Assembly (NCBI GenBank): GCA_027352645.1
Contig: DAIEIL010000063.1
Location: 1-8,076, forward strand
Length of the DNA stretch: 8,076 bases
Direction of reading: 5' to 3'
Source of the DNA: Rhodobiaceae bacterium
Lineage (GTDB): Bacteria; Pseudomonadota; Alphaproteobacteria; Parvibaculales; Parvibaculaceae
The translations under genes and the position numbers were made by a program. Under the pieces are notes generated by a model. That model was not told the DNA's origin. It searched no databases and saw nothing but the letters and a program-made list of their open reading frames with translations. Positions within the stretch are counted from its first letter, which is position 1, and the number at the start of each line of letters is the position of its first letter. This document shows positions 1 through 5,864 of the stretch, piece by piece.

Positions 1-255
1 TTCGGAGGCTTTGTCGATGCGCGTGACGAGGGCAATGGGCTTGCGTATGCGGTAGATATCTTTCTGTGTTCAGTGTGCGAGGGCACGATGGATGACCCTG
101 AACGCCACGACCTCGAGTGGATTGGCGACGTGGTCGCGGAAGAACATGGTGTCTCGTTCGTCCGATTCTCACGCGAAACTCAGGACCAGCGCAATGGCGA
201 TTGGGATGCTGCAGGATTCCACCTATTCGCCGGCGGCCGTTTTTTCTGCAAGTAA
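1..255 (+). CDS. Possible C-terminal part of an unrecognised protein, cut by the left edge
   Basis: A frame open from base 1 ends in TAA at 253-255, giving 84 residues. The first ATG inside it is at 73, but the frame is open upstream, so the true start is probably outside the window. The translation is acidic (a DDPERHD stretch followed by EWIGDVVAEEHG) and about half its codons begin with G, which is coding-like. I recognise no family, membrane segment or signal peptide. Against it: the last 33 bases overlap, tail to tail, the end of the acyl-CoA synthetase gene on the other strand. The only in-register alternative on the - strand is broken by a TGA at 70-72 and has no start codon after that stop. 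It may be a real gene end or a chance frame. Confidence 0.35.
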   Translation, partial: FGGFVDARDEGNGLAYAVDIFLCSVCEGTMDDPERHDLEWIGDVVAEEHGVSFVRFSRETQDQRNGDWDAAGFHLFAGGRFFCK

Positions 256-1692
256 TTTTCTGAGTTCGGTTCGCTTGATCTTTTGCGTTCCGGCGACGGT
301 TCGAGGAAATTTCGACAAGACTTCGAATCGGACGCCTTCAAACTGTGGAAAATGTTGAACCACGGCGTCCAGTTTCGCTTGAGAGGGCATTTGATCTGCT
401 TCGATTGCCACGAAAAGCTCGTCCTTGCCGGAAGCGCTCAAGCCCGAGAACAGACATACGGCGTCGACGTCCAGCATCTTCTGAACTTTTTCCTCGAGAG
501 GCGCCGAGGCGACCTTGAAGCCTTGGATGTTCAGTACGTCAGCGATGCGGCCGAGAATGCGAATGCGGCCATCCTCCCGCCGGATGGCAATGTCACCGGG
601 ATAGAAATAGCCGCCCCGGAAAAAGCGTGAAGTCGCGTCTTCGTCGTCCAGATAGGATTTCATATCCGACTCAAGCACCTTGACGCGCAGTTCTCCTTCG
701 GCACCGGGCTCGCATTGATGCCCGTCTTCATCGACGATTTCGACCGTCCTGTCTTTGGCGACGGTCAGCCAGAGAAGATCGTCGGGCGAATTGAAATGTG
801 ATTGGGCGATGGATTGGCATTCAGTCGAACCATAATGAATCGAAATGCGTGGATAGGACTCGCGCGCCAACTTCTGGGCCGTGGCGAAACTCAGGAAGCC
901 ACCCGAGCATATCAACTCGCAGTCTTTTTGCGGGTGCCTCGGCAGCATGTCGTCCGCGATCAGCTGCTTCAGGATGCCTGGAGTGACGGATATCTTGCTG
1001 ATCTTTTGCTTGAAGGAGTCCCGTATGGCATTCGCCCGCTGTGCGATGATTGCCGTTCCACCCGCGTGCCAAACGCAAATGGAGCGATCAAGGCCAATTG
1101 CGGTCCAGAGGGGAAACCAGAGGGAGTGATGCACGGTCTCGGCATCGTAGTTTCGGAATCTGTTAAGCCGTTCAATTCTGCTGTCTTCATTTGCGCCGTC
1201 CCAAAGGACCTTTTTATAGGTGCCCGTGGTGCCCGACGTGTAGATGACGTGTCCCCCGTAAGGTGGCGCCCGCAGGAGTGGGCGCGGGAGCTCCGCATCA
1301 TGCATACCCTTATATATAGATGAGGGCACAACAATCGCCTTTGCACCGCCTGGAGCGTTGCGATTCAAATTATGCGCAGCTTCCTCCACCTGGACCGCCA
1401 CAACGCAAGCGACATCCTTGAAGTGCAGATCATTTAATTGAGCTATTGAATGAACCGATATAGTTGTGAGGCCGAGTGCGCGAAGCGCGAGAACATTGAC
1501 CCATGCATCGGCAAGGCCCGACATCAGCACGACGGCATTGCGCCCCGCTGGCAAATCCTGCTGCGCGAGGAAGATGCGAGTGGTTTCAATGGTTCGGGCA
1601 AAATCCCCGTAGCTGATTGAGATGCCATTGTAAACGAGCGCGATCTTGTCTGGTCGCTTGTGCGCCCACTCGTAAATGCGATTTGTAATCAT
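223..1692 (-). CDS. Class I adenylate-forming enzyme, acyl-CoA synthetase-like (AMP-binding family)
   Basis: This 489-residue protein would activate a carboxylic acid with ATP as an acyl-adenylate and pass it to CoA or another thiol; the acid cannot be read from sequence. The family motifs appear in order: phosphate loop YTSGTTGTYKK (residues 151-161), YGSTEC (287-292), YPGD with the ribose-binding Asp367, the hinge GRIADVLNIQGF (381-392), and a C-terminal GTQKIKR with the likely catalytic Lys471. The proline usual before the loop lysine is replaced by Tyr159, which is uncommon. Length is slightly short for an acyl-CoA synthetase but both the large N-terminal and small C-terminal domains are present. 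No signal peptide or membrane segment is seen, so it is probably cytoplasmic. ATG at 1692 is supported by GGAG 8 bases upstream. It stands alone, divergent from hpxW, and its lower GC content suggests a history different from the ureide genes. It could also be a carrier-protein ligase of a secondary pathway. Confidence 0.88.
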   Translation of the reverse strand: MITNRIYEWAHKRPDKIALVYNGISISYGDFARTIETTRIFLAQQDLPAGRNAVVLMSGLADAWVNVLALRALGLTTISVHSIAQLNDLHFKDVACVVAVQVEEAAHNLNRNAPGGAKAIVVPSSIYKGMHDAELPRPLLRAPPYGGHVIYTSGTTGTYKKVLWDGANEDSRIERLNRFRNYDAETVHHSLWFPLWTAIGLDRSICVWHAGGTAIIAQRANAIRDSFKQKISKISVTPGILKQLIADDMLPRHPQKDCELICSGGFLSFATAQKLARESYPRISIHYGSTECQSIAQSHFNSPDDLLWLTVAKDRTVEIVDEDGHQCEPGAEGELRVKVLESDMKSYLDDEDATSRFFRGGYFYPGDIAIRREDGRIRILGRIADVLNIQGFKVASAPLEEKVQKMLDVDAVCLFSGLSASGKDELFVAIEADQMPSQAKLDAVVQHFPQFEGVRFEVLSKFPRTVAGTQKIKRTELRKLLAEKTAAGE

Positions 1693-1700
1693 GATGCGTG

Positions 1701-1704
1701 CTCC
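1701..1704 (-). promoter_or_regulatory. Ribosome binding site of the adenylate-forming gene
   Basis: GGAG on the - strand, within TTGGAG, lies 8 bases before the ATG at 1692. It fixes the start, giving a protein that begins MITNRIYEW. No equally good site precedes a later in-frame start. Confidence 0.6.
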
Positions 1705-1888
1705 AATATTGAGCTCATGACCAAGAATATGCGTTCAGTCTATCCCGAAGCGAGCTCAGGCAAAGGTGCATAGTAGTCACAAGAGCGATTTGGCGCTTAT
1801 TGAGCGGTCAGTGATAAAAAGTCATCGCGCCGGATGATCTCGGCTTCTGTTCAGTCGGATGGCTAGAGTTCATACGCAGCCCATTCGC

Positions 1889-1928
1889 TATGCATGTTTC
1901 TTCAGGCGAAGCCTTGTTTTTATGCATG
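1889..1928. repeat. Two TATGCATG copies 32 bases apart, possible operator pair
   Basis: TATGCATG occurs at 1889-1896 and again at 1921-1928. Each copy contains the perfect palindrome ATGCAT, and the spacing of 32 bases is close to three helical turns, which would place two bound proteins on the same DNA face. Between them is a small hairpin (AGGC, GAA loop, GCCT, 1904-1914) followed by a T-rich run. That two 8-base copies sit in a divergent promoter region is suggestive, but no regulator gene is in the window and chance is possible. Confidence 0.25.
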
Positions 1929-1966
1929 AAGTGGCGTCGCGCGCTGGACGCGGCGAAACAAGCGAA

Positions 1967-2061
1967 CGGCTTGCGGGGCTCTGCCCCTTTGTTGGTTTGG
2001 TGTCGTTGCACAGGCCCGTATCTTGCTAGATTGAATGCAAGCCGGGGCGCGCAGGTGCGCC
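1967..2061 (+). promoter_or_regulatory. Candidate structured 5' leader of hpxW with competing stems
   Basis: CGGCTTGC (1967-1974) is perfectly complementary to GCAAGCCG (2037-2044), an 8-base-pair long-range stem. Directly inside it is the hairpin GGGGC-TCT-GCCCC (1975-1987) followed by TTTGTTGGTTT, which resembles a weak intrinsic terminator. GCCCC could instead pair with GGGGC at 2044-2048, and GCAAG (2037-2041) could instead pair locally with CTTGC (2022-2026). A further hairpin GGCGC/GCGCC follows at 2046-2061. Mutually exclusive pairings of this kind are seen in attenuators and riboswitches, but I match it to no known RNA class. It matters only if hpxW is transcribed from upstream of about 1960. 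Confidence 0.28.
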
Positions 2062-2097
2062 GTGTTCAAGTCCTCCTCCTTCAGTTTGTCAAAAGCG

Positions 2098-2103
2098 TAA
2101 AAT
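2098..2103 (+). promoter_or_regulatory. Possible -10 element (TAAAAT) just before hpxW
   Basis: TAAAAT differs from the TATAAT consensus at one base and ends 3 bases before the ATG at 2107. If used, transcription would begin near 2108-2111, inside or just after the first ATG, and translation would more likely start at the in-frame ATG at 2122. Neither ATG has a Shine-Dalgarno sequence. No matching -35 hexamer is found 16-18 bases upstream (CTCCTC-like sequence there), so this is weak. Confidence 0.18.
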
Positions 2104-2106
2104 CCA

Positions 2107-3699
2107 ATGCCAGCAACACGTATGAGCTACCGCGGAATGGCGGTCGCGCCTCACCATCTCGCGGCGAGTGCTGCGCGCGACGTCCTTGCCGAAGGCGGCA
2201 ATGCAGCGGAAGCGATGATTGCCGCTGCTGCCGCCATCGCCGCTGTTTACCCGCATATGAATCATCTGGGCGGCGATGGATTCTGGATTCTATCGCGTCC
2301 GGGCGAGACGCCGGTTGGTATCGAGGCATGTGGTCCTGCGGCAGCCGCAGCAACGCTCGACTTCTATCGGGAGCACGGCGTTACGCAGACGATACCACCA
2401 CGTGGCGGACTGGCGGCGCTCACAGTGCCCGGCGCCATTTCCGGGTGGGATCTGGCGCATCGCGTGGCGCAGGCGTGGGGCGGCAAGCTGCCGCTCTCGC
2501 GGCTGCTTGAGCCAGCGGCATTTTTCGCGCGAGACGGCGTTGCCGTGAGCGAAAGCCAGGAACGGCTGACGCGGGAAAAGTTCGACGAACTGAAAGATGT
2601 ACCAGGATTTGTCAGCACATTTCTCGTCGATGGGCAGGTGCCGCAGCATGGCGCGCGGCTTCGGCAGTCCGCGATGGCCGATACGCTGGAAAGGCTTGGC
2701 CGCGTGGGGCTTCGCGATTTCTATGAGGGCGAAATCGGTGCCGTTCTGGCGGATGATCTGAAGAAGGCGGGATCGCCGCTATCGATGAGCGATCTCGCGG
2801 GCTTCAACGCGCGGATTGTTGCGCCCCTCTCCACCAAGCTCTCATGCGGCACAATCTACAACATGCCGCCACCCACGCAGGGCGTTGCGTCGCTCGCCAT
2901 TCTCGGTGTTTTCGATCGGCTCGGCGTCAAGCAAGGCGAAGGCTTCGATCATGTTCACGGCCTTATCGAGTCGACGAAGCAGGCCTTCCGCATGCGCGAC
3001 GCGAATGTCTGCGATCCGGCCTATATGGCTTGCGAACCTGCGTCGCTCATCACTGATGCGGAACTCGAGCGCATGGCGGGCGAGGTGGATATGGCCCGCG
3101 CGGCGCCCTGGCCGCATGTCGCCAGGCAGGGCGACACGATCTGGATGGGCGTGATCGACGCGGAGGGCCGCTCGGCGAGCTACATTCAGTCGATCTATTG
3201 GGAATTCGGCGCGGGCATCGTTTCGTCGTCGACAGGCGTGTTGTTCCAGAACCGAGGCATCAGCTTTGCGCTCGACGAAAAGCATATCAACGCGTTGAAG
3301 CCCGGCAAGAAGCCCTTCCATACGCTCAACCCTGCTATGGCGCGGCTCGACGATGGGCGGCTTATGGTCTATGGCACGATGGGCGGCGAGGGCCAGCCGC
3401 AGACGCAGGCGGCAGTCTTCTCGCGCCATGTGCTTTTCGGACGCGATCTCGGCGAGGCAGTGGCCGCGCCGCGCTGGTTGCTCGGTCGCACATGGGGCGC
3501 GCAGTCGATCACACTCAAGATCGAAAGCGATCTCGATGCGGGCGTCGTCGCTCAGTTGAAAGCCGCGGGGCACGATGTCGAACTCGTGGCGTCCAGAAAC
3601 GACATGATGGGCCATGCGGGCGCGGTCACGCTGTCGCCCGACGGGCGCTTCGAAGGGGCGTCGGACCCGCGTTCCGACGGCGACGCCATCGGCTTCTGA
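2107..3699 (+). CDS. hpxW: Oxamate amidohydrolase, gamma-glutamyltransferase-fold Ntn hydrolase
   Basis: HpxW hydrolyses oxamate to oxalate and ammonia at the end of ureide breakdown. The 530-residue protein has the full gamma-glutamyltransferase architecture. The N-terminal part carries APHHLAASAARDVLAEGGNA (14-33) and HLGGDGF (53-59). The nucleophile is Thr344 in GDTIWMGVID, where the precursor would cut itself into a large chain (1-343) and a small chain (344-530, 187 residues). PFHTLNPAM (403-411) and GTMGGEGQPQTQ (423-434) follow. No signal peptide is seen, unlike periplasmic glutathione-type members, which fits a cytoplasmic amidase. The assignment rests on this plus the ureide neighbours; an acylase or glutathione hydrolase role is less likely. 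An in-frame TAA at 2098-2100 limits the start to ATG 2107 or ATG 2122 (MSYRGMAVAPHH); no ribosome site favours either. It converges with puuE, 3 bases between stops, and is transcribed apart from the operon. Confidence 0.85.
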   Translation: MPATRMSYRGMAVAPHHLAASAARDVLAEGGNAAEAMIAAAAAIAAVYPHMNHLGGDGFWILSRPGETPVGIEACGPAAAAATLDFYREHGVTQTIPPRGGLAALTVPGAISGWDLAHRVAQAWGGKLPLSRLLEPAAFFARDGVAVSESQERLTREKFDELKDVPGFVSTFLVDGQVPQHGARLRQSAMADTLERLGRVGLRDFYEGEIGAVLADDLKKAGSPLSMSDLAGFNARIVAPLSTKLSCGTIYNMPPPTQGVASLAILGVFDRLGVKQGEGFDHVHGLIESTKQAFRMRDANVCDPAYMACEPASLITDAELERMAGEVDMARAAPWPHVARQGDTIWMGVIDAEGRSASYIQSIYWEFGAGIVSSSTGVLFQNRGISFALDEKHINALKPGKKPFHTLNPAMARLDDGRLMVYGTMGGEGQPQTQAAVFSRHVLFGRDLGEAVAAPRWLLGRTWGAQSITLKIESDLDAGVVAQLKAAGHDVELVASRNDMMGHAGAVTLSPDGRFEGASDPRSDGDAIGF

Positions 3700-3702
3700 T
3701 TT

Positions 3703-4608
3703 TCAGCTCTGATAGGGGTGGGTGGCGAGCCAGTGCCGCGCAATGTCTATGCGCTTCGCCACCCAGACCTTGTCATGCGACATGACGTAATCGAGGAAAC
3801 GGGCGAGAGCCGCAGCGCGCGCCGGCTTTCCGACGACGCGGCAGTGAAGGCCGACCGACATCATCTTCGGCGCCGTCGCGCCTTCCGCATAGAGCATGTC
3901 GAAATTGTCCTTCAGGTAAGTGAAGAACTGATCGCCCGAGTTGAAGCCCTGCGGCGCGACAAAGCGCATGTCGTTGGTGTCGAGCGTGTAAGGCACGATC
4001 AATTGCGGCTTGCCATGCGTCGCGTCGTAATAGGGGAGGTCGTCCGCGTAGGAATCGGCGTCATAGACAAAGCCGCCTTCCTCGACGACGAGGCGCGCGG
4101 TGTTCGGGCTCGTGCGCCCCTGATACCAGCCGAGCGGGCGTGAGCCTGTGACCTTGGTGTGAAGTTCGACCGCGCGGGCGATATGCTCGCGCTCGATCTC
4201 TTCGGGAATGAACTGGTAGTTGATCCAGCGAAACCCGTGGCTCGCGATTTCCCAGCCGGCGGTCAGCATGGCCTCGACCGTTGCGGGGTTGCGCTCCATT
4301 GCCATGGCGACGCCATAGACGGTGACCGGAAGCCCGCGTTCGGTAAAGAGCCGATGAAGCCGCCAGAAACCCGCGCGGGAACCGTATTCATAAAGGCTCT
4401 CCATCGACATATGCCGCATGGCGGGAATAGACGGCGTACCGACCATCTCCGACAAGAACGCCTCGGAGGCCTCGTCGCCATGGAGAATGCAATTTTCCGC
4501 ACCCTCTTCGTAGTTGATGACGAATTGCACGGCGATGCGCGCGTCGTCGGGCCATTGCGCCTGAGGCGGAGTCTGGCCATAGCCGATGAGATCGCGGGGA
4601 TAGGTCAT
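3703..4608 (-). CDS. puuE: Allantoinase, polysaccharide-deacetylase type
   Basis: PuuE hydrolyses the hydantoin ring of allantoin to allantoate, and is unrelated to the amidohydrolase-type allantoinase. The 301-residue protein opens with the hallmark YPRDLIGYG (3-11) and INYEEGAENCILHGD (31-45). The NodB-like barrel motif SHGFRW is at 123-128, a TSPNTARLV stretch at 166-174, and the C-terminal GLHCRVVGKPAR at 253-264. Length is typical of PuuE. The open frame extends upstream to 4755 but that part overlaps the aminotransferase gene. ATG 4608 is chosen because it gives the family's N-terminus and has AAAGG 7 bases upstream. It is the last gene of the - strand operon, 11 bases after the pucG stop. 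In Klebsiella-type nomenclature it corresponds to hpxB. Its position last, although it acts first among the genes here, suggests enzyme levels are set by the whole transcript. Confidence 0.93.
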   Translation of the reverse strand: MTYPRDLIGYGQTPPQAQWPDDARIAVQFVINYEEGAENCILHGDEASEAFLSEMVGTPSIPAMRHMSMESLYEYGSRAGFWRLHRLFTERGLPVTVYGVAMAMERNPATVEAMLTAGWEIASHGFRWINYQFIPEEIEREHIARAVELHTKVTGSRPLGWYQGRTSPNTARLVVEEGGFVYDADSYADDLPYYDATHGKPQLIVPYTLDTNDMRFVAPQGFNSGDQFFTYLKDNFDMLYAEGATAPKMMSVGLHCRVVGKPARAAALARFLDYVMSHDKVWVAKRIDIARHWLATHPYQS

Positions 4609-4615
4609 GCTGCGA

Positions 4616-4620
4616 CCTTT
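4616..4620 (-). promoter_or_regulatory. Ribosome binding site of puuE, overlapping the pucG stop
   Basis: AAAGG on the - strand (4620-4616) lies 7 bases before the ATG at 4608, and its first A is the last base of the pucG TGA. The arrangement would couple puuE translation to ribosomes finishing pucG, and it decides the puuE start against the longer open frame. Confidence 0.6.
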
Positions 4621-5864
4621 CAGGCGGGAGTTTCGGATGCGGAGTAGACGGCGAGCGCCGCGTCGGCGGCAGCGCCTGAGGGGAGATTGAAGCCCTGCCC
4701 ACGCAGCACGCATTCGAGCGCATTCAGCGTGATGAGGACATTGTGCTTGCGGCAATTGTAGCCCATGGCGCCGATGCGCCAGATCCGACCCTGCAAGGGA
4801 CCGAAGGAGCTGCCGATCTCGATCTCGAAATCCTGACGCATGTGCGTGCGCACACGCTCGCCGTCGATGCCGTCTGGAATCTCGATGCCGGTGACGTTGC
4901 TCATCTTGTTGGAGAGGTCACCGAAAAGCGTGAGACCCATCGCCTCGAGACCGGCGACCATGGCGCGGCTTGCAAGCGCGTGGCGTGCGTAACGCGCCTC
5001 AAGTCCTTCCTGCAGAACGATGCGGGCGCATTCGCGCGCGCCGTATAGCATTGTCGTCGCCTCGGTATGGTGATTGAGGCGCTTTTCCGACCAGTAGTCC
5101 ATGATCATGGCGAGGTCGAAATAGTTGGACGCGATGCGCGCGCCGCCGCCAGCGACGAGGCCCGTGGGCGCAATGCCTTTTTCGACATGGCGGCGCGAGA
5201 AAATGCGCTCCGCCGCGCGATCGGAAATGGTGATGGGCGCGCTGCCGGACGGGCCGCCGAGGCACTTTTGCAGGCCAGTCGTTACGATGTCGATGCCGAG
5301 CTTGTCCACCGGCAGCGACATGCCGCCAAGCGTAGCGGTCGCATCGACATAAAAGAGCGCTCCGTGGCGGCGGCAGATATCGCTAATGCCATCGAGCGGC
5401 TGGGCCATGGTGGTGGAGGTGTCGCCATGGACGCAGGCGACGAGGCGCGGCTTCACGCGGGCGACTGCCTCCTCGATTGCGGCCAGTTCAACGATCCTGC
5501 CCCAATCGGCATCGACCGTGGTGACTTCCGCGCCGCAGCGCTGTGCGATCTCGGTGAGGAGAAGACCGAAGCGGCCGAAATTCGGGATGACGACACGGTC
5601 GCCGGGTTCGAGCACCGAGATCAGCGCCGCTTCAATGCCTGCCCGCGACGTGCCATCGATGAGGAAGGTCCAGCGATTTTCGGTTTCGAAGACGCGGCGA
5701 TAAAGCGCCATCGTCTCGTTCATATAGGCCGTGAATTCCGGATCGAACTGACCGAGGAGCTGCGCCGACATGGCCCGCAGCACACGCGGATGCGCATTGA
5801 CGGGGCCGGGGCCCATGAGCAGGCGCTGCGGCGGATCGATTTCGTCGAAAATATCGTTGGTCAT
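4620..5864 (-). CDS. pucG: Ureidoglycine--glyoxylate aminotransferase (PLP, class V)
   Basis: The 414-residue protein belongs to the alanine/serine--glyoxylate aminotransferase family. In this setting it should move the amino group of ureidoglycine to glyoxylate, giving oxalurate and glycine (PucG of Bacillus, HpxJ of Klebsiella). Seen in order: LLMGPGPVNAHPRVL (15-29), substrate and cofactor loops LIDGTSRAG (68-76) and HGDTST (146-151), the pyridine-binding Asp174 in YVDATATLGG, the Schiff-base Lys200 in TTGLQKCLGGPSG, and GSSFGPLQGRIWRIGAMG (351-368) with the likely carboxylate-binding Arg363. The sequence alone would not separate it from serine--glyoxylate aminotransferase; the allantoate and allantoin enzymes on both sides make the ureidoglycine role much more likely. 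ATG 5864 overlaps the allC stop as ATGA. No Shine-Dalgarno sequence precedes it, so translation probably depends on ribosomes ending allC. Confidence 0.88.
   Translation of the reverse strand: MTNDIFDEIDPPQRLLMGPGPVNAHPRVLRAMSAQLLGQFDPEFTAYMNETMALYRRVFETENRWTFLIDGTSRAGIEAALISVLEPGDRVVIPNFGRFGLLLTEIAQRCGAEVTTVDADWGRIVELAAIEEAVARVKPRLVACVHGDTSTTMAQPLDGISDICRRHGALFYVDATATLGGMSLPVDKLGIDIVTTGLQKCLGGPSGSAPITISDRAAERIFSRRHVEKGIAPTGLVAGGGARIASNYFDLAMIMDYWSEKRLNHHTEATTMLYGARECARIVLQEGLEARYARHALASRAMVAGLEAMGLTLFGDLSNKMSNVTGIEIPDGIDGERVRTHMRQDFEIEIGSSFGPLQGRIWRIGAMGYNCRKHNVLITLNALECVLRGQGFNLPSGAAADAALAVYSASETPA

Larger units (their letters stand above)
1693..2106. other. Divergent intergenic region of 414 bases between the ligase and hpxW
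   Basis: No gene here is convincing. It must hold the promoters for both flanking genes, because they point away from each other, but I find no convincing -35/-10 pair. The best partial matches on the + strand are TTGCAC (2006-2011) with TAGATT (2027-2032), only 15 bases apart, and a lone TAAAAT at 2098-2103. The region is less GC-rich than the ureide genes. It contains inverted repeats at 1822-1826/1833-1837, 1904-1907/1911-1914, 1975-1979/1983-1987, 2022-2026/2037-2041 and 2046-2050/2057-2061, plus a repeated TATGCATG. This density of symmetry suggests regulatory DNA, a structured leader, or a dispersed intergenic repeat. Confidence 0.7.

Noticed and set aside
1..222. A further - strand gene downstream of the ligase
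   Set aside because: The frame starting at the ATG near 148 stops at 70-72 after about 25 codons; the other two frames are open but have no supported start and look like low-complexity shadows.
1904..1920. Hairpin AGGC-GAA-GCCT followed by TTGTTTTT as an intrinsic terminator
   Set aside because: The stem is only 4 base pairs, and no gene upstream on the + strand in the window would end here.
1808..2011. 67-codon open frame on the - strand in the intergenic region
   Set aside because: No ribosome site, basic and low-complexity composition, and it runs through several inverted repeats. It fits non-coding DNA or a dispersed intergenic repeat better; a nucleotide search for other copies would decide.
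2006..2032. TTGCAC / TAGATT as a housekeeping promoter, or TTGCAC / TTGC as a sigma-54 promoter, for hpxW
   Set aside because: The housekeeping spacing is 15 bases, shorter than usual, and the sigma-54-like elements are 11 bases apart instead of 5.
1920..2069. 49-codon TTG-started frame on the - strand preceded by AAGGAGGAGGA (2081-2071)
   Set aside because: The ribosome-site-like purine run is striking and 5 bases from the TTG, but the peptide is arginine-rich without recognisable features, uses a rare start, and lies over the hairpins. I regard it as chance unless it is conserved.
2060..2081. tRNA-like 3' end: GTTCAAGTC matches the T-loop consensus next to the compositional boundary, as at an integration site
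   Set aside because: The flanking T-stem does not pair (only one Watson-Crick pair of five), no acceptor stem partner is found at tRNA distance, and no integrase is present.
4609..4755. N-terminal extension of puuE up to 4755
   Set aside because: It overlaps the coding end of pucG, is arginine-rich, and the allantoinase family N-terminus begins exactly at ATG 4608 with a ribosome site.
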